64,000 bases of DNA from NCBI GenBank assembly GCA_020632925.1, contig JACKER010000030.1, forward strand, positions 1 to 64,000, in the 5' to 3' direction. Below the pieces are notes generated by a model. That model did not search any database, was not told where the DNA came from, and saw nothing but the letters and a program-made list of their open reading frames with translations. How positions within the stretch are numbered: position 1 is the first letter of the stretch; each line of letters opens with the position of its first letter. Position numbers and translations under genes: made by a program. This DNA comes from Alphaproteobacteria bacterium. Lineage in GTDB: Bacteria; Myxococcota_A; UBA796; GCA-2862545. Positions 8,712 through 17,321 of the stretch are shown piece after piece.

Positions 8712-9472
8712 GCGCTGCGCCGGCCTCGGGCTGGCGGGCCTGGTACGGCAGACCGGCCGCCGAGGTGCCGCTGCTCTACCTCTCGACCCTGATCGGGATC
8801 CGGCTCGTCGTCCAGCTGGTGCAGTCCGCGGGGCTGCCCGACCTGCTGCTGGCGCTCGTGCCCATCCTGTTCATGTACATGCCGGTCTGGTCGTGCCGGC
8901 TGCGCGGCGCCGATCCCTGGGACTACCCGATGGCGCTCCCGAGCTTCCGCGACCGCGACGCCTGGCTGGGTGCGGCGCGGGTGACGCTCGTGCTGTGCGT
9001 GCTGATCGTCGTCCCCTACGTCCTCGGCTACCACCTCTGGCAGACCGTCCTGGTCCCCGCCATCCAGGAGAGCCTCTCGGTCCGGCTGTACGCCATCCAG
9101 CCCGCCCTGCGCTGGGTCTGGCCGTCGAACCCGCTGAAGCTCGCGGCGTACCACCTGTTCTTCGTGGCCATCCCCGAGGAGATGTTCTACCGGGGGTACC
9201 TCCAGACGCGGCTGGACGAGGTGTGGGCGCCGCGGTGGAACGTGCTCGGAACGACGGTGGGGCCTGGCCTGCTCGTCACCTGCGTGCTCTTCGCCTTCGG
9301 TCACAGCCTGGTCGTGCTCCAGTGGTGGCACGTGTTCATCATCGTGCCGAGCCTGGCGTTCGGCTGGCTCCGTCAGCGGACGGGGGGGATCGTGGCCGGT
9401 GCGTTCTTCCACGCGTGGTGCAACGTCACCGTGGCCGTGCTCGACACGCTCTACGGCATCGTCCCCCCGTGA
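8708..9472 (+). CDS. CPBP family intramembrane glutamic protease
   Basis: A 254-residue polytopic membrane protein of the CPBP (CAAX protease and bacteriocin-processing) family. Catalytic motifs are visible: E157-E158-M-F-Y-R162 (EExxxR), H199 in FAFGH and H235/N239 in FFHAWCN, each in or beside a hydrophobic helix. In myxobacteria members of this family have been proposed as myxosortases that cut MYXO-CTERM tails; two proteins in this window have such tails, so that role is possible but not shown. ATG 8708 overlaps the upstream stop in ATGA. The gene is the last of the coupled trio and is followed by 116 non-coding bases. Confidence 0.88.
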   Translation: MSAAPASGWRAWYGRPAAEVPLLYLSTLIGIRLVVQLVQSAGLPDLLLALVPILFMYMPVWSCRLRGADPWDYPMALPSFRDRDAWLGAARVTLVLCVLIVVPYVLGYHLWQTVLVPAIQESLSVRLYAIQPALRWVWPSNPLKLAAYHLFFVAIPEEMFYRGYLQTRLDEVWAPRWNVLGTTVGPGLLVTCVLFAFGHSLVVLQWWHVFIIVPSLAFGWLRQRTGGIVAGAFFHAWCNVTVAVLDTLYGIVPP

Positions 9473-9588
9473 AACCGACCGGCCGTCCTCCGTGGCGACA
9501 GGACCGCCCCGCTCGTGGTGGTGCGCGTCGGCCGCCACCGCTATAGTGACGGGGGCGCGCTCGGCGGGCGGGCGCGGGGGTAGGCCTC

Positions 9589-10491
9589 GTGGTCGAGTGT
9601 CCGTTCTGTGGCTCCGAGGTGACCGAGGATCTCGTCACCTACGGCGGCACCTGTCCCAAGTGCTTCGCGGAGATTCCGGGGGATGAAGCTCCCACGGACC
9701 CGGGTGCAGAGGTGCGTGCCGCTCAGGAGCGCAAGGACCGGCGTGGGCGGACGCTGCGGATGGCGTTCGCCTTCTCGCTGCTGCTGGCGCTGGTCAGCTG
9801 CACCGGCGTGACCGCGCTCGGTGTGGTCCTGTGGCCGAAGCCCGAAGTCGCCGAGATGCTCGACTTCGACACCCTCGACATTCCGCTGCCCGACCTGGTC
9901 GGGGCTCCCTCGGGCGAGCTCGGCGGGCCCACCGCACCGGCCCCGGGCCCGAAGACGCCGCGCCCGGTGGGTCCGAAGCCCACCATGGTGGGCGGCACCC
10001 CCACGGTCAACCCGGTCCCGTCGGTCCCCGTCGCCGAACCCACCAGCGGAACGGGCACCCGCCCGCGCCCGCAGCCCGGCGTCGCGACCGGTCCGGCCGA
10101 TCCCACGGGCAACGGCGGCACGTCGACGCGACCGAGCGGCCTCGACGGCATCAGCATCGGCGGACCCGCGGTCCGGCGCGACTCGAACACCGTCCTGTCC
10201 GACCCCGACGCCATCCGGATGATGGTCGGGGAGCGGCTGCGGGAGCAGATCCCCGGCCTGCAGATCTGCTACGACCGTCGCCTGAAGGTCGATCCGTCGA
10301 TCAAGGGTCGCTGGCTGTTGACGTTCAACGTCCAGCCCTCCGGCAAGGTCAGCGGCGCGACGGCCACCGGGCTCGACCGCAAGGACGCCGAGCTCGAGCA
10401 GTGCCTCACGCACCACGTCGAGACGAACTGGGTGTTCGGCAAGATCAACGTCACCCAGCCGGTCCGCCGGACGATCACCTTCCGGAGCTGA
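9589..10491 (+). CDS. zinc-ribbon membrane protein with AgmX/PglI C-terminal domain
   Basis: A 300-residue protein with three parts: an N-terminal zinc ribbon (C4, C7, C22, C25), one transmembrane helix (about 56-78), a long Pro/Gly/Thr-rich periplasmic linker (about 90-185) and a TonB-like C-terminal domain with two cysteines (in LQICYDRR and LEQCLTHH) characteristic of the AgmX/PglI group. That group was named from gliding and motility genes of Myxococcus. The architecture fits a cytosol-to-periplasm spanning protein that may pair with ExbB/ExbD-like motors (an exbBD pair is at 61 kb), which is inference. The start is GTG 9589; the G-rich stretch upstream is only a weak ribosome binding site. 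Confidence 0.8.
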   Translation: MVECPFCGSEVTEDLVTYGGTCPKCFAEIPGDEAPTDPGAEVRAAQERKDRRGRTLRMAFAFSLLLALVSCTGVTALGVVLWPKPEVAEMLDFDTLDIPLPDLVGAPSGELGGPTAPAPGPKTPRPVGPKPTMVGGTPTVNPVPSVPVAEPTSGTGTRPRPQPGVATGPADPTGNGGTSTRPSGLDGISIGGPAVRRDSNTVLSDPDAIRMMVGERLREQIPGLQICYDRRLKVDPSIKGRWLLTFNVQPSGKVSGATATGLDRKDAELEQCLTHHVETNWVFGKINVTQPVRRTITFRS

Positions 10492-10506
10492 GCGCCCGCG
10501 GCACCG

Positions 10507-11769
10507 TCAGGGAGTGTCGGAGCGGCCCCAGCCGAGACCTCGCTCGTTGGGCTCGGGCACCGCGACCGGGTGCGTGACGATGGGCTCCGACCCCGTGCTG
10601 GCGGACGCGAGCGCCAGGAGCAGCTCCGACGCGGTCAGCAGCCGGTCGCCGACGGGGACGGCGCTCGGGACCTCGTGGGGCCAGGCGCCCACGAGCGAGC
10701 TCGCGACCCGGGTCAGCGCCTCCGGATCGACGTCGACCGGCCCCACGAGTGTGGTGGAGGCGAGCGTGGCGGGGCCCTCGAGGGCGCGCAACCGCACCAC
10801 GCTCCCCTCGGTCCGGCCTGCGCGCATCAGGACCAGCCCGGCGAACAGCTCGGTCAGCGACAGGTCGTCGATCGTGCGGGGGAGGGTGGTCGCGTCCACC
10901 AGGACCGAAGCGCCCGCGCGGAGCTGCTCCACGTCGACCAGTCGCCCCTCGTAGGAGGTGGTGGGGGTGTCGGTGGGACTCCGGAAGCCGGCGAGGACGA
11001 TGCTGCGCGCTCGCTCGGCGGTCACCACCTGCGCGCGGGAGGGGACCAGCACCTCGTCGAGCCAGCGCCCGAGCACGGCGGCGTCGGTGTCCAGCCCGCC
11101 CGCACCCACGACGGCGACGCGGACGGTGGGGGTGCCGGGCACGCGGTTGGCCAGCTCCAGCGCGAGGGCCGCGCGGTCGGCGGCCATCGGGAGGAAGGGG
11201 GTGGCGCGCGGCTCGCCGCACTCGTCCTCGTACGGACCGGGCGCGAGGGCCACGTCGATGCGGGGCATGCCCTCGAAGTGGCCCGCCATGCGCGGGGCGG
11301 CGGAAGGAACCGCGCGCAGGTCGACGAGCGAGCGGAACCCGATCTGCCCCAGCAGCGCCTCGGGGTTGCGCGAGCCCAGTCGGCCGAGCGCGGTCTTCGT
11401 CGGCTCCGAGGCCTTCTCGAGCGCGCGGACGGAGGCCCGGACGGCGCGCTGGCTCCGCTTGTCGCGCGGGACCTGGTCGTCGGCGAGCACCACGGCGAGC
11501 TCGTGTTCGCTGTCCCCGACGCGCGTCAGCACCGACGCGAGCGCCGGATCGGCGGCGGCCGAGGTCGGGACCACCACGTTCGCGGACAGACCCCGCGCGT
11601 CGAGCGCGTCCAGCACGGCGTCGGCCCAGCCCTCGGGCGCGCCGGAGGGCCAGACCTCGAGGATCGTCGTCACCCGCTCCGCGCTCGGACGGATGCGGAA
11701 GGCGTCGTCGGGCGCGCCCGCGACCGTGCAGGGTGCGGCGAGGGCGGCGCCGAGGAAGGCGAGGATCAC
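10507..11769 (-). CDS. secreted protein with degenerate polysaccharide-deacetylase-like domain
   Basis: About 420 residues starting with a signal peptide (ILAFLGAALAAPC). The segment about 35-200 follows the NodB plan (strand, helix, ANVVVP strand, then a HEL motif and FRSLVDL) but lacks the Asp and two His that bind metal in active deacetylases, so I read it as a degenerate relative; this is a weak inference. The second half is an unrecognised alpha/beta region. The GTG start at 11769 overlaps the rimI stop in GTGA, making it the last gene of a coupled minus-strand trio. It converges on the AgmX-type gene with 15 bases between stops. A wholly novel family is an alternative. Confidence 0.68.
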   Translation of the reverse strand: MILAFLGAALAAPCTVAGAPDDAFRIRPSAERVTTILEVWPSGAPEGWADAVLDALDARGLSANVVVPTSAAADPALASVLTRVGDSEHELAVVLADDQVPRDKRSQRAVRASVRALEKASEPTKTALGRLGSRNPEALLGQIGFRSLVDLRAVPSAAPRMAGHFEGMPRIDVALAPGPYEDECGEPRATPFLPMAADRAALALELANRVPGTPTVRVAVVGAGGLDTDAAVLGRWLDEVLVPSRAQVVTAERARSIVLAGFRSPTDTPTTSYEGRLVDVEQLRAGASVLVDATTLPRTIDDLSLTELFAGLVLMRAGRTEGSVVRLRALEGPATLASTTLVGPVDVDPEALTRVASSLVGAWPHEVPSAVPVGDRLLTASELLLALASASTGSEPIVTHPVAVPEPNERGLGWGRSDTP

Positions 11770-12188
11770 GGTGCGAGCTCCATCAGCACCGCGTCGGCGC
11801 CATCGCGGTAGTACCGGGGGCGAATCCCCGTGCGGCGCCAGCCCGTCCGCTCGTACAGCGCCAGCGCAGGGTGGTTGTCGGCGCGGACCTCGAGGAAGGC
11901 TCGCTCCACGGCCTGCGCCCGCCACCAGCCGACGAGCTCCTCCAGCAGCGCCGAGGCGATCCGGCGTCGACGCGCCTCGGGGAGGACGGCCAGGGTGAGC
12001 AGCTCGCCCTCGCCGGCGACCGCCGTGGCCACGGCGTGCCCGACGGGAGGCTCACCGGCGAGCCAGGCCGTGCAGGTGGGCGTGGCCAGACTCCCGGCGA
12101 GCGCGTCGGCGGACCACGGCGCGTGCGCGGAGGCGGCCTCGATGGCTGCCAACGCGGGCACGTCCTCGAGCGCGGCGCGTCGGATCAA
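11766..12188 (-). CDS. rimI: ribosomal-protein-alanine N-acetyltransferase RimI
   Basis: GNAT-fold acetyltransferase of 140 residues. The acetyl-CoA loop reads RRRRIASALL (motif RxxGxA variant), preceded by LLTLAVLPEA and followed by LEVRADNHPALALYERTGW, the typical RimI signature; RimI acetylates the N-terminal Ala of ribosomal protein S18. The start is a TTG at 12188 that overlaps the upstream stop in TTGA; no AUG or GUG lies near the conserved beginning. It sits between a SurA-N-like gene and a secreted protein. In many bacteria rimI neighbours tsaB, tsaD and tsaE; here tsaD and tsaB are at 21.4 and 33.6 kb. Substrate assignment is by similarity. Confidence 0.87.
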   Translation of the reverse strand: MIRRAALEDVPALAAIEAASAHAPWSADALAGSLATPTCTAWLAGEPPVGHAVATAVAGEGELLTLAVLPEARRRRIASALLEELVGWWRAQAVERAFLEVRADNHPALALYERTGWRRTGIRPRYYRDGADAVLMELAP

Positions 12189-12697
12189 GGTCCGTTCCCG
12201 CGCAGGTCCACGGTCCGGATGCGCGTGCGCGGGCGGAGGGTGTCGAGCAACGCCTGGCACTCGGTGGCCCAGGCGGCGGCGTCCGACGGGGGCGCGAGGA
12301 GGTTCCGCAGCAGGAAGCGGTCCACGATCATCCGCCGCCGGACGACGGTGGCGAGACGCTCCTCGTCGAGCCCGTGGTCCTCGAGGAAGGTCGCGAACGC
12401 CTGGTCGTCCTCGAAGGAGGCACGGATGGCGGACACGCCGTCGGCCACCTGCTCCCGCGTCGGCTGGTACAGCGAGATCTCGGCGGCCGTGATGCGGATC
12501 ACGGTCTGGTCGATGGCCAGCTGCAGCGGGTCGTCGTGCAGCGCGCGGAACCCGGGGACCGGGGAGGGCACCCGCGCCAGCGCGGCCTCGAGGCGGACCT
12601 CGCTCTGGAGGATGGGCTGGTCCTCGACCACCGCCACCACACGGTCCACGATCTCGGCGCGGGCGGTCAGGACCGCGAAGAGCAGCAGGGCGAGCAT
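12185..12697 (-). CDS. SurA-N-like periplasmic protein without PPIase domain
   Basis: A 170-residue secreted protein. It has a signal peptide (MLALLLFAVLTARA) and the start EIVDRVVAVVEDQPILQSEV that is typical of the N-terminal domain of the chaperone SurA and related PpiC proteins. The helical remainder ends with RMIVDRFLLRNL, but no parvulin-type peptidyl-prolyl isomerase domain follows. It may be a stand-alone holdase-type chaperone for outer-membrane proteins; the function is inferred. It is the first gene of the trio that includes rimI; its stop overlaps the rimI TTG. The ABC cassette starts 48 bases away on the other strand, so a divergent promoter should lie at 12698-12745, but no clear box is visible. 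Confidence 0.7.
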   Translation of the reverse strand: MLALLLFAVLTARAEIVDRVVAVVEDQPILQSEVRLEAALARVPSPVPGFRALHDDPLQLAIDQTVIRITAAEISLYQPTREQVADGVSAIRASFEDDQAFATFLEDHGLDEERLATVVRRRMIVDRFLLRNLLAPPSDAAAWATECQALLDTLRPRTRIRTVDLRGNGP

Positions 12698-12745
12698 CGC
12701 GCTGTCCTAACCGGGCTCGGCGCGCCGGTGTTAGTCGAGCTGGCG

Positions 12746-13663
12746 ATGATCGAGACCCGCGAGCTGACACGGCGGTTCGGGGGCGTGGACGCCGTCGAAG
12801 GGCTGACGATGTCCGTGCGGGACCGAGGGGTCGTGGGTTTCCTCGGACCCAACGGCGCGGGCAAGACCACCACCATGCGCATGCTCACGGGTTTCCTGGC
12901 GCCGACCTCGGGCAGCGCGAGGGTGGCGGGCTTCGACGTGACCGATCAGCCGCTCGAGGTGAAGGCGCGCGTGGGGTACCTCCCGGAGACCCCTCCGCTG
13001 TACCCGGACCTGACGGTCGGTGAGTTCCTGCTGTTCGTCGCGGAGCTCCGTGGGGTCGGACGGTCGATCCGGGCGGCGCGCGTCGGGCGGACGCTCGAGC
13101 AGGTGGGGCTCCGCGGCTGGGAGAAGCGGCGGCTGGGCGGCCTGTCCAAGGGCTACCGCCAGCGCGTGGGGCTGGCGCAGGCGCTCGTCCACGACCCGGC
13201 GCTCCTCGTGCTCGACGAACCGACCTCGGGTCTCGACCCCGCGCAGGTCGTCGGCGTCCGCGAGCTGATCCGCGGCCTGGCGGAGGAGCGCACCGTGGTC
13301 CTGTCGACGCACGTGCTGGCGGAGGTCGAGGCCTCCTGCGAGCGCGTGCTGCTCCTGCATCGAGGGCGGTTGGTCGGAGACGGCACCGTGGACGAGCTGG
13401 CGGAGCGCACGGGGACCGGGGGCCGTGTCGAGCTCTCGCTGGACGACGAGACGGAGGACCTCCGCGGTCCCCTGGCGGCGCTACCCGAGGTGGACCAGGT
13501 CGAGCGGACCGGGCCGTCGTCCTACCGGCTTCGCGGAGGGACGTCGCTGGAACCGGCGCTGGCTGCATGGGCGGTGGGGACCGGTCGGAGGGTGCGGTGT
13601 GTGGTCCGGCGGCCGGCGAGCCTGGAGGCCGTGTTCCTCGCGCTCGTGGGGGAGGGGACGTGA
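12746..13663 (+). CDS. ABC transporter ATP-binding protein (GldA-like)
   Basis: Cytosolic ATPase of an ABC-2 type exporter, 305 residues. Walker A is GPNGAGKTT (34-42), the signature is LSKGYRQR, Walker B is LLVLDEPTSGLDP and the switch His is in STHVLAE. Residues after 230 form an additional C-terminal domain, as in GldA/CcmA-type subunits. The gene starts a four-gene cassette with coupled overlaps (GTGA, ATGA, GTGA) whose order permease, GldG-like, DUF4340 matches the GldA-F-G group known from Bacteroidetes gliding and widespread elsewhere. Substrate is unknown; a role in gliding in this organism is not implied by sequence. ATG 12746 has only a weak upstream purine stretch. Confidence 0.9.
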   Translation: MIETRELTRRFGGVDAVEGLTMSVRDRGVVGFLGPNGAGKTTTMRMLTGFLAPTSGSARVAGFDVTDQPLEVKARVGYLPETPPLYPDLTVGEFLLFVAELRGVGRSIRAARVGRTLEQVGLRGWEKRRLGGLSKGYRQRVGLAQALVHDPALLVLDEPTSGLDPAQVVGVRELIRGLAEERTVVLSTHVLAEVEASCERVLLLHRGRLVGDGTVDELAERTGTGGRVELSLDDETEDLRGPLAALPEVDQVERTGPSSYRLRGGTSLEPALAAWAVGTGRRVRCVVRRPASLEAVFLALVGEGT

Positions 13664-14391
13664 CCGGGCGCCCGTCGACGGTCGGGGCCGCCTGGGCGGT
13701 CCTGCGCAACGATCTGCGCGTGCTCTTCCTCGCACCGGCAGGCTGGGTCTTCCTCACGGTCTGCCTGTTCCTCGCGGGGCTGATGTTCGTCGGGGCGGTG
13801 GCCGAGACCGGGGAGGCCTCCCTGCGGCCTGCGATCCCCCAGCTCGCCGTCACGCTCCTGTTCACGCTGCCGCTGATCACCATGCGGCAGCTCGCCGAGG
13901 AGGCCCGGACGGGCACGCTCGAGCTGCTGTTGACGGCACCGGTGCGCGTCGAGGCCCTCGTGCTGGGGAAGTGGGCCGCCTCCATGGTGCTCTGCCTGGG
14001 CCTGCTCGCCGCCACGGCACCCTTCCCGGCGGTGCTCTTCCTGTACGGAGCCCCCGACCCGGGCGTGCTCGCCACGGGGTACCTCGGATTGTTCGCGTGC
14101 TGCGCCGCGTTCTGTGCGGCGGGGCTGTTCGCCAGCTCCCTGGCCCGCGATCCGACGGTGGCCGGCGCCCTGTCGGTGCTCCTGTTGCTCCCGTCGTGGC
14201 TCGCCACCGCGGCCGTCGACTGGATGCCCGCGTCGTTCGCTCCGGCGCTTCGACGCGTCTCCTTCGTGGAGCACCTGCACGGAGCGGCCACCGGGGTGCT
14301 CGACAGCGGCGAGCTGGCCTGGTTCGCGTCGGTCACGGTCGGCTTCCTCCTGCTGGCGCGCGCCTCGTTGGCCCTGCGGCGGTGGCGATGA
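13660..14391 (+). CDS. ABC-2 type permease (GldF-like)
   Basis: A 243-residue membrane protein with about six hydrophobic helices, the first at WVFLTVCLFLAGLMFVGAV. The sequence FTLPLITMRQLAEEARTGTLELLLTAPV, with Glu-Glu-Arg-Thr-Gly-Thr-Glu, is the amphipathic signature common to ABC-2 and GldF permeases. It forms the membrane channel for the preceding ATPase. The GTG start overlaps the ATPase stop and its own stop overlaps the next ATG, so the three proteins are likely made in fixed ratio. It is similar in length to GldF (about 240). The substrate cannot be determined from sequence. Confidence 0.88.
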   Translation: MTGRPSTVGAAWAVLRNDLRVLFLAPAGWVFLTVCLFLAGLMFVGAVAETGEASLRPAIPQLAVTLLFTLPLITMRQLAEEARTGTLELLLTAPVRVEALVLGKWAASMVLCLGLLAATAPFPAVLFLYGAPDPGVLATGYLGLFACCAAFCAAGLFASSLARDPTVAGALSVLLLLPSWLATAAVDWMPASFAPALRRVSFVEHLHGAATGVLDSGELAWFASVTVGFLLLARASLALRRWR

Positions 14392-15824
14392 GCGAACACC
14401 GCGCCGCGGGCGGCTGGAACGAGCTGCTGGTCACGGCCCTGCTGGTGGCCTCGCTCGCGGTGGTGGTCGAGCTCGCGGACCGACACCCGGTGCGGGTCGA
14501 CCTGACGGAGGAGGGGGCCGAGACCCTGGACCCGGACACCCTGGCGTCGCTGGCGATGCTGGAGGCGGCGGGGAGCGAGGCGCGGATCACGGCGTTCAGC
14601 GCGCAGGCCCGTGATCCCGGGGCCGCTCTGCACGACCGGGAGCTACGCGACCGCCTCGCGCTGCTCGAGCAGGCCTCGCCGCGGGTGCGGGTGCGCTTCG
14701 TCGACTTCGATCGGGACCGCGTCACCGCGGAGCAGCTGGGGGTGAGCCGCTATGGCGGCGCGGTGGTCGAGATCGGGGACCAGCGGGTCGACCTGACCGA
14801 TCGCGACCTGTTCCACTACCGGACCGGCGCGACCGGGCGCGAGCCGAGCTTCATCGGAGAAGCTGCGTTGGCAGCGGCGATCCGTCGCCTGATCTCGCCG
14901 GATCGACGAACGCTGGTGCTGCTGTCGGGGCACGGCGAGACGCCCATCTTCGACCGTGGGCTCGGCGAGCTGCACGGCCTGGCCGACCGCGCGGAGGAGC
15001 AGGGGTGGACCGTGCGGACCGTCGATCTGCTGCGCGACGCGGGCCCGGGGCGGGCGCCCGTGGTCCCGTCCGATGCGGCGGCCGTGGTGGCGATCGGTCC
15101 GCGAGCGCCCCTGGCGCCGAGCGAGGTGCAGGCGCTCCGCTCCTTCCTCGGTGACGGCGGAGGGGTCGGCTGGTTCGTCGAGCCGAGAGGGGAGCTCCCC
15201 TCCTTCCTCGTCGAGCTGGGTGTCGGCCTCGAGGACGGGATCGCGATGGACCCCGCCACGCAGATCCCCCACCTCGACCGGCCGCTGCTGCGCTACGGCC
15301 GCCATCCGATCACGGAGGTCCTCGGCGAGCAGGACCTCACCACGGTCGCCGCAGGGGCGGCCGGGTTGAGCACGACCCCCACGGATGGGGTGGAGGTGTC
15401 CACGCTGCTGCAGACGGGGCCGCGGGGCTGGCTCGAGCGTGGGACCGAGCAGCCGCCGACCTGGACCGAGGGAGAGGACGAGCCGGGCCCCGTGCTGGTG
15501 GGGGTGGCGCTGGGCGTGATCTCGCCCCATCCCGCCGCGCGACCTGGGAGGCGAGGCCGGGTGGTGGTGGTCGGGGACGTGGACCTGCTGCGGGACGAGC
15601 TGATCGCGGGCGCACCGGGCAATGCGACCTTCGTGACGAACACACTGCGGTGGCTGATGGGGACGGAGACGCCGATGACCCGGGTGGGGCGTCCGCGGCG
15701 CGTTCGGACGCTGACGCTGGACGAGCACCAGCTGGACGTGGTGCGCCTCTGGCTCGTGGGTGGGATGCCGTTGCTGGCCGCGCTGGTCGGTGTCGTCGTG
15801 TCACGGACGCGGAGGACGCGGTGA
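14388..15824 (+). CDS. GldG-like ABC transporter auxiliary protein
   Basis: A 478-residue membrane-anchored protein. A transmembrane helix near residues 12-28 precedes a large periplasmic region that follows the GldG/DUF4350 plan: RVDLTEEGAETL at the membrane exit, VRVRFVDFDRD, GGAVVEIG, TLVLLSGHGE and FLGDGGGVGWFVEP. A second hydrophobic helix is at the C-terminus (LVGGMPLLAALVGVVVS). GldG proteins act with the GldA-GldF exporter, and this protein probably joins it in the inner membrane. ATG 14388 overlaps the permease stop in ATGA; its end overlaps the next start in GTGA. The biological substrate is unknown. Confidence 0.87.
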   Translation: MSEHRAAGGWNELLVTALLVASLAVVVELADRHPVRVDLTEEGAETLDPDTLASLAMLEAAGSEARITAFSAQARDPGAALHDRELRDRLALLEQASPRVRVRFVDFDRDRVTAEQLGVSRYGGAVVEIGDQRVDLTDRDLFHYRTGATGREPSFIGEAALAAAIRRLISPDRRTLVLLSGHGETPIFDRGLGELHGLADRAEEQGWTVRTVDLLRDAGPGRAPVVPSDAAAVVAIGPRAPLAPSEVQALRSFLGDGGGVGWFVEPRGELPSFLVELGVGLEDGIAMDPATQIPHLDRPLLRYGRHPITEVLGEQDLTTVAAGAAGLSTTPTDGVEVSTLLQTGPRGWLERGTEQPPTWTEGEDEPGPVLVGVALGVISPHPAARPGRRGRVVVVGDVDLLRDELIAGAPGNATFVTNTLRWLMGTETPMTRVGRPRRVRTLTLDEHQLDVVRLWLVGGMPLLAALVGVVVSRTRRTR

Positions 15825-17266
15825 TCCATCGGTTCCGCGGGGCGCTGGTCGCGCTCGGCGTGCTCGCCGTCCTCGTGATCGGCGCGATGCTGGTCGAGCG
15901 GCCCGCGCCGGTGCCCGATCTGCAGAGCCCCGACCGACTGTTCTCGTTCGAGCAGGACGATCTCGTCGCCTTCACGATCCTGCACCGGCCCGACGGGGAG
16001 GATCTGGCGTTCCGGCGCGTGGATGGCCGCTGGGTGACGGAGGGTCGCCCGTGGGTGCCGAGCTCCACCATGATGCGCCGCGCCGCGCACCAACTGCACG
16101 ACCTCACCGCCCGCGCCGACGTGGGGGAGGTCGGGGCCGACCTCGACCGCTATGGTCTGGGTCCCGACGCGATCGAGGTGCGCCTCGAGCTCCGGGACGG
16201 CACGCGACCGGCGTTCGTGGTCGGCGACCCCAACCCCACGTCGGTGAGCTGGTACGTGCGGCCGCTGCCCGACGGCAAGGTCTACGTCGTGAAGAAGTCC
16301 GCGATGGACTTCTGGCAGGCGCCGCTCGACGAGTTCCGCGAGGAGCGCCTCGTCTCGTTCGACGCCGACGACGCGACCCGGATGGTGGTGGAGGTCGACG
16401 GCGGACGGCAGGTCTACGAGCGGGTGGGCGAGCGGGTCTACCGGATGATCGAGCCCGTGACCCAGCCGGCCGACCGCGAGCTCGTCCGCCGGATGCTCGG
16501 TCGTCTCGCCGCCTTGCGCGCCACGGCGTTCGTGCAGGACGGACACGACGAGCTGGGGCGTTGGGAGCTCGAGCCGGGCCTCCACCGGTTCGAGGTGACG
16601 ACCGAGGGCGGCGAGACGCACCGCGTCCGGCTGGGGAAGGCCGCACCGGGCGATCCGCCCCAGCGGTACGCGTGGGTCGAGGGCGCCGACGAGGTGATCC
16701 TCGTCGTGGATGACCTGCTGGACAGCTTCCGCGTCACACCCGAGGCCGTGCGGGATCGGGAGCTGCTGCCGGGGCGTCACGCGTGGCAGGTGGCGTCGGC
16801 GGTGGTGAGCCAGGGCGGGGAGCGGATCGGACTCACCAACTCGCCCGACGGCTGGCGGTGGGAGGACGGCAGCGCGGTGTCCGGCGCCACCCCTCGGCGG
16901 CTCGTGCAGAGCGCGGCCGAGCTCCGCGCCGAGGCGTTCGAGGACCCGTCGGGTCGCTACGGGCTCGAGCTGCCGTGGGCCACGGTGGACCTGACCTTCG
17001 AGGACGGTGGCACGGCCCGGATCTCGCTCGGCGACGCCGTCTCCGTCGACGTGAAGGAGCCGGGCCCGGTCGACCCGTCGGCGCCGTCGGCTCCCCGGCC
17101 CACGGTGACCCGGACGGTGGAGCAACGGTACGCGCGGGTGGAGGACGGTGCGCCCGTGCGGGTGGAGGGCGCGCTGGGGTCCACGGTCGCCGATCTGGTC
17201 CGCGAGCGCGCCCGCAAGGACGAGCGCGACGCGCAGAAGCACCCGGGCGGTCTCGACGCACCATGA
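15821..17266 (+). CDS. DUF4340 domain protein
   Basis: A 481-residue protein with one N-terminal transmembrane helix (GALVALGVLAVLVIGAMLV) and a long periplasmic part made of repeated beta-rich units: VDGRWVTEGRPWVPSS, LGPDAIEVRLELRDG, FRVTPEAVRDRELLP and GWRWEDGSAVS. This plan is that of DUF4340, a family found at the end of GldA-F-G clusters, and several copies of the domain seem to be present (around 50-200, 210-330, 340-481). The GTG start overlaps the GldG stop in GTGA. It may be an outer partner or sensor of the transporter, which is an inference from gene order. Confidence 0.84.
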   Translation: MIHRFRGALVALGVLAVLVIGAMLVERPAPVPDLQSPDRLFSFEQDDLVAFTILHRPDGEDLAFRRVDGRWVTEGRPWVPSSTMMRRAAHQLHDLTARADVGEVGADLDRYGLGPDAIEVRLELRDGTRPAFVVGDPNPTSVSWYVRPLPDGKVYVVKKSAMDFWQAPLDEFREERLVSFDADDATRMVVEVDGGRQVYERVGERVYRMIEPVTQPADRELVRRMLGRLAALRATAFVQDGHDELGRWELEPGLHRFEVTTEGGETHRVRLGKAAPGDPPQRYAWVEGADEVILVVDDLLDSFRVTPEAVRDRELLPGRHAWQVASAVVSQGGERIGLTNSPDGWRWEDGSAVSGATPRRLVQSAAELRAEAFEDPSGRYGLELPWATVDLTFEDGGTARISLGDAVSVDVKEPGPVDPSAPSAPRPTVTRTVEQRYARVEDGAPVRVEGALGSTVADLVRERARKDERDAQKHPGGLDAP

Positions 17267-17321
17267 GCGGCTCGACGTTGCGGGCCGGTCCGAATACCAA
17301 CATCGCCGGAGCGGGGTACCG

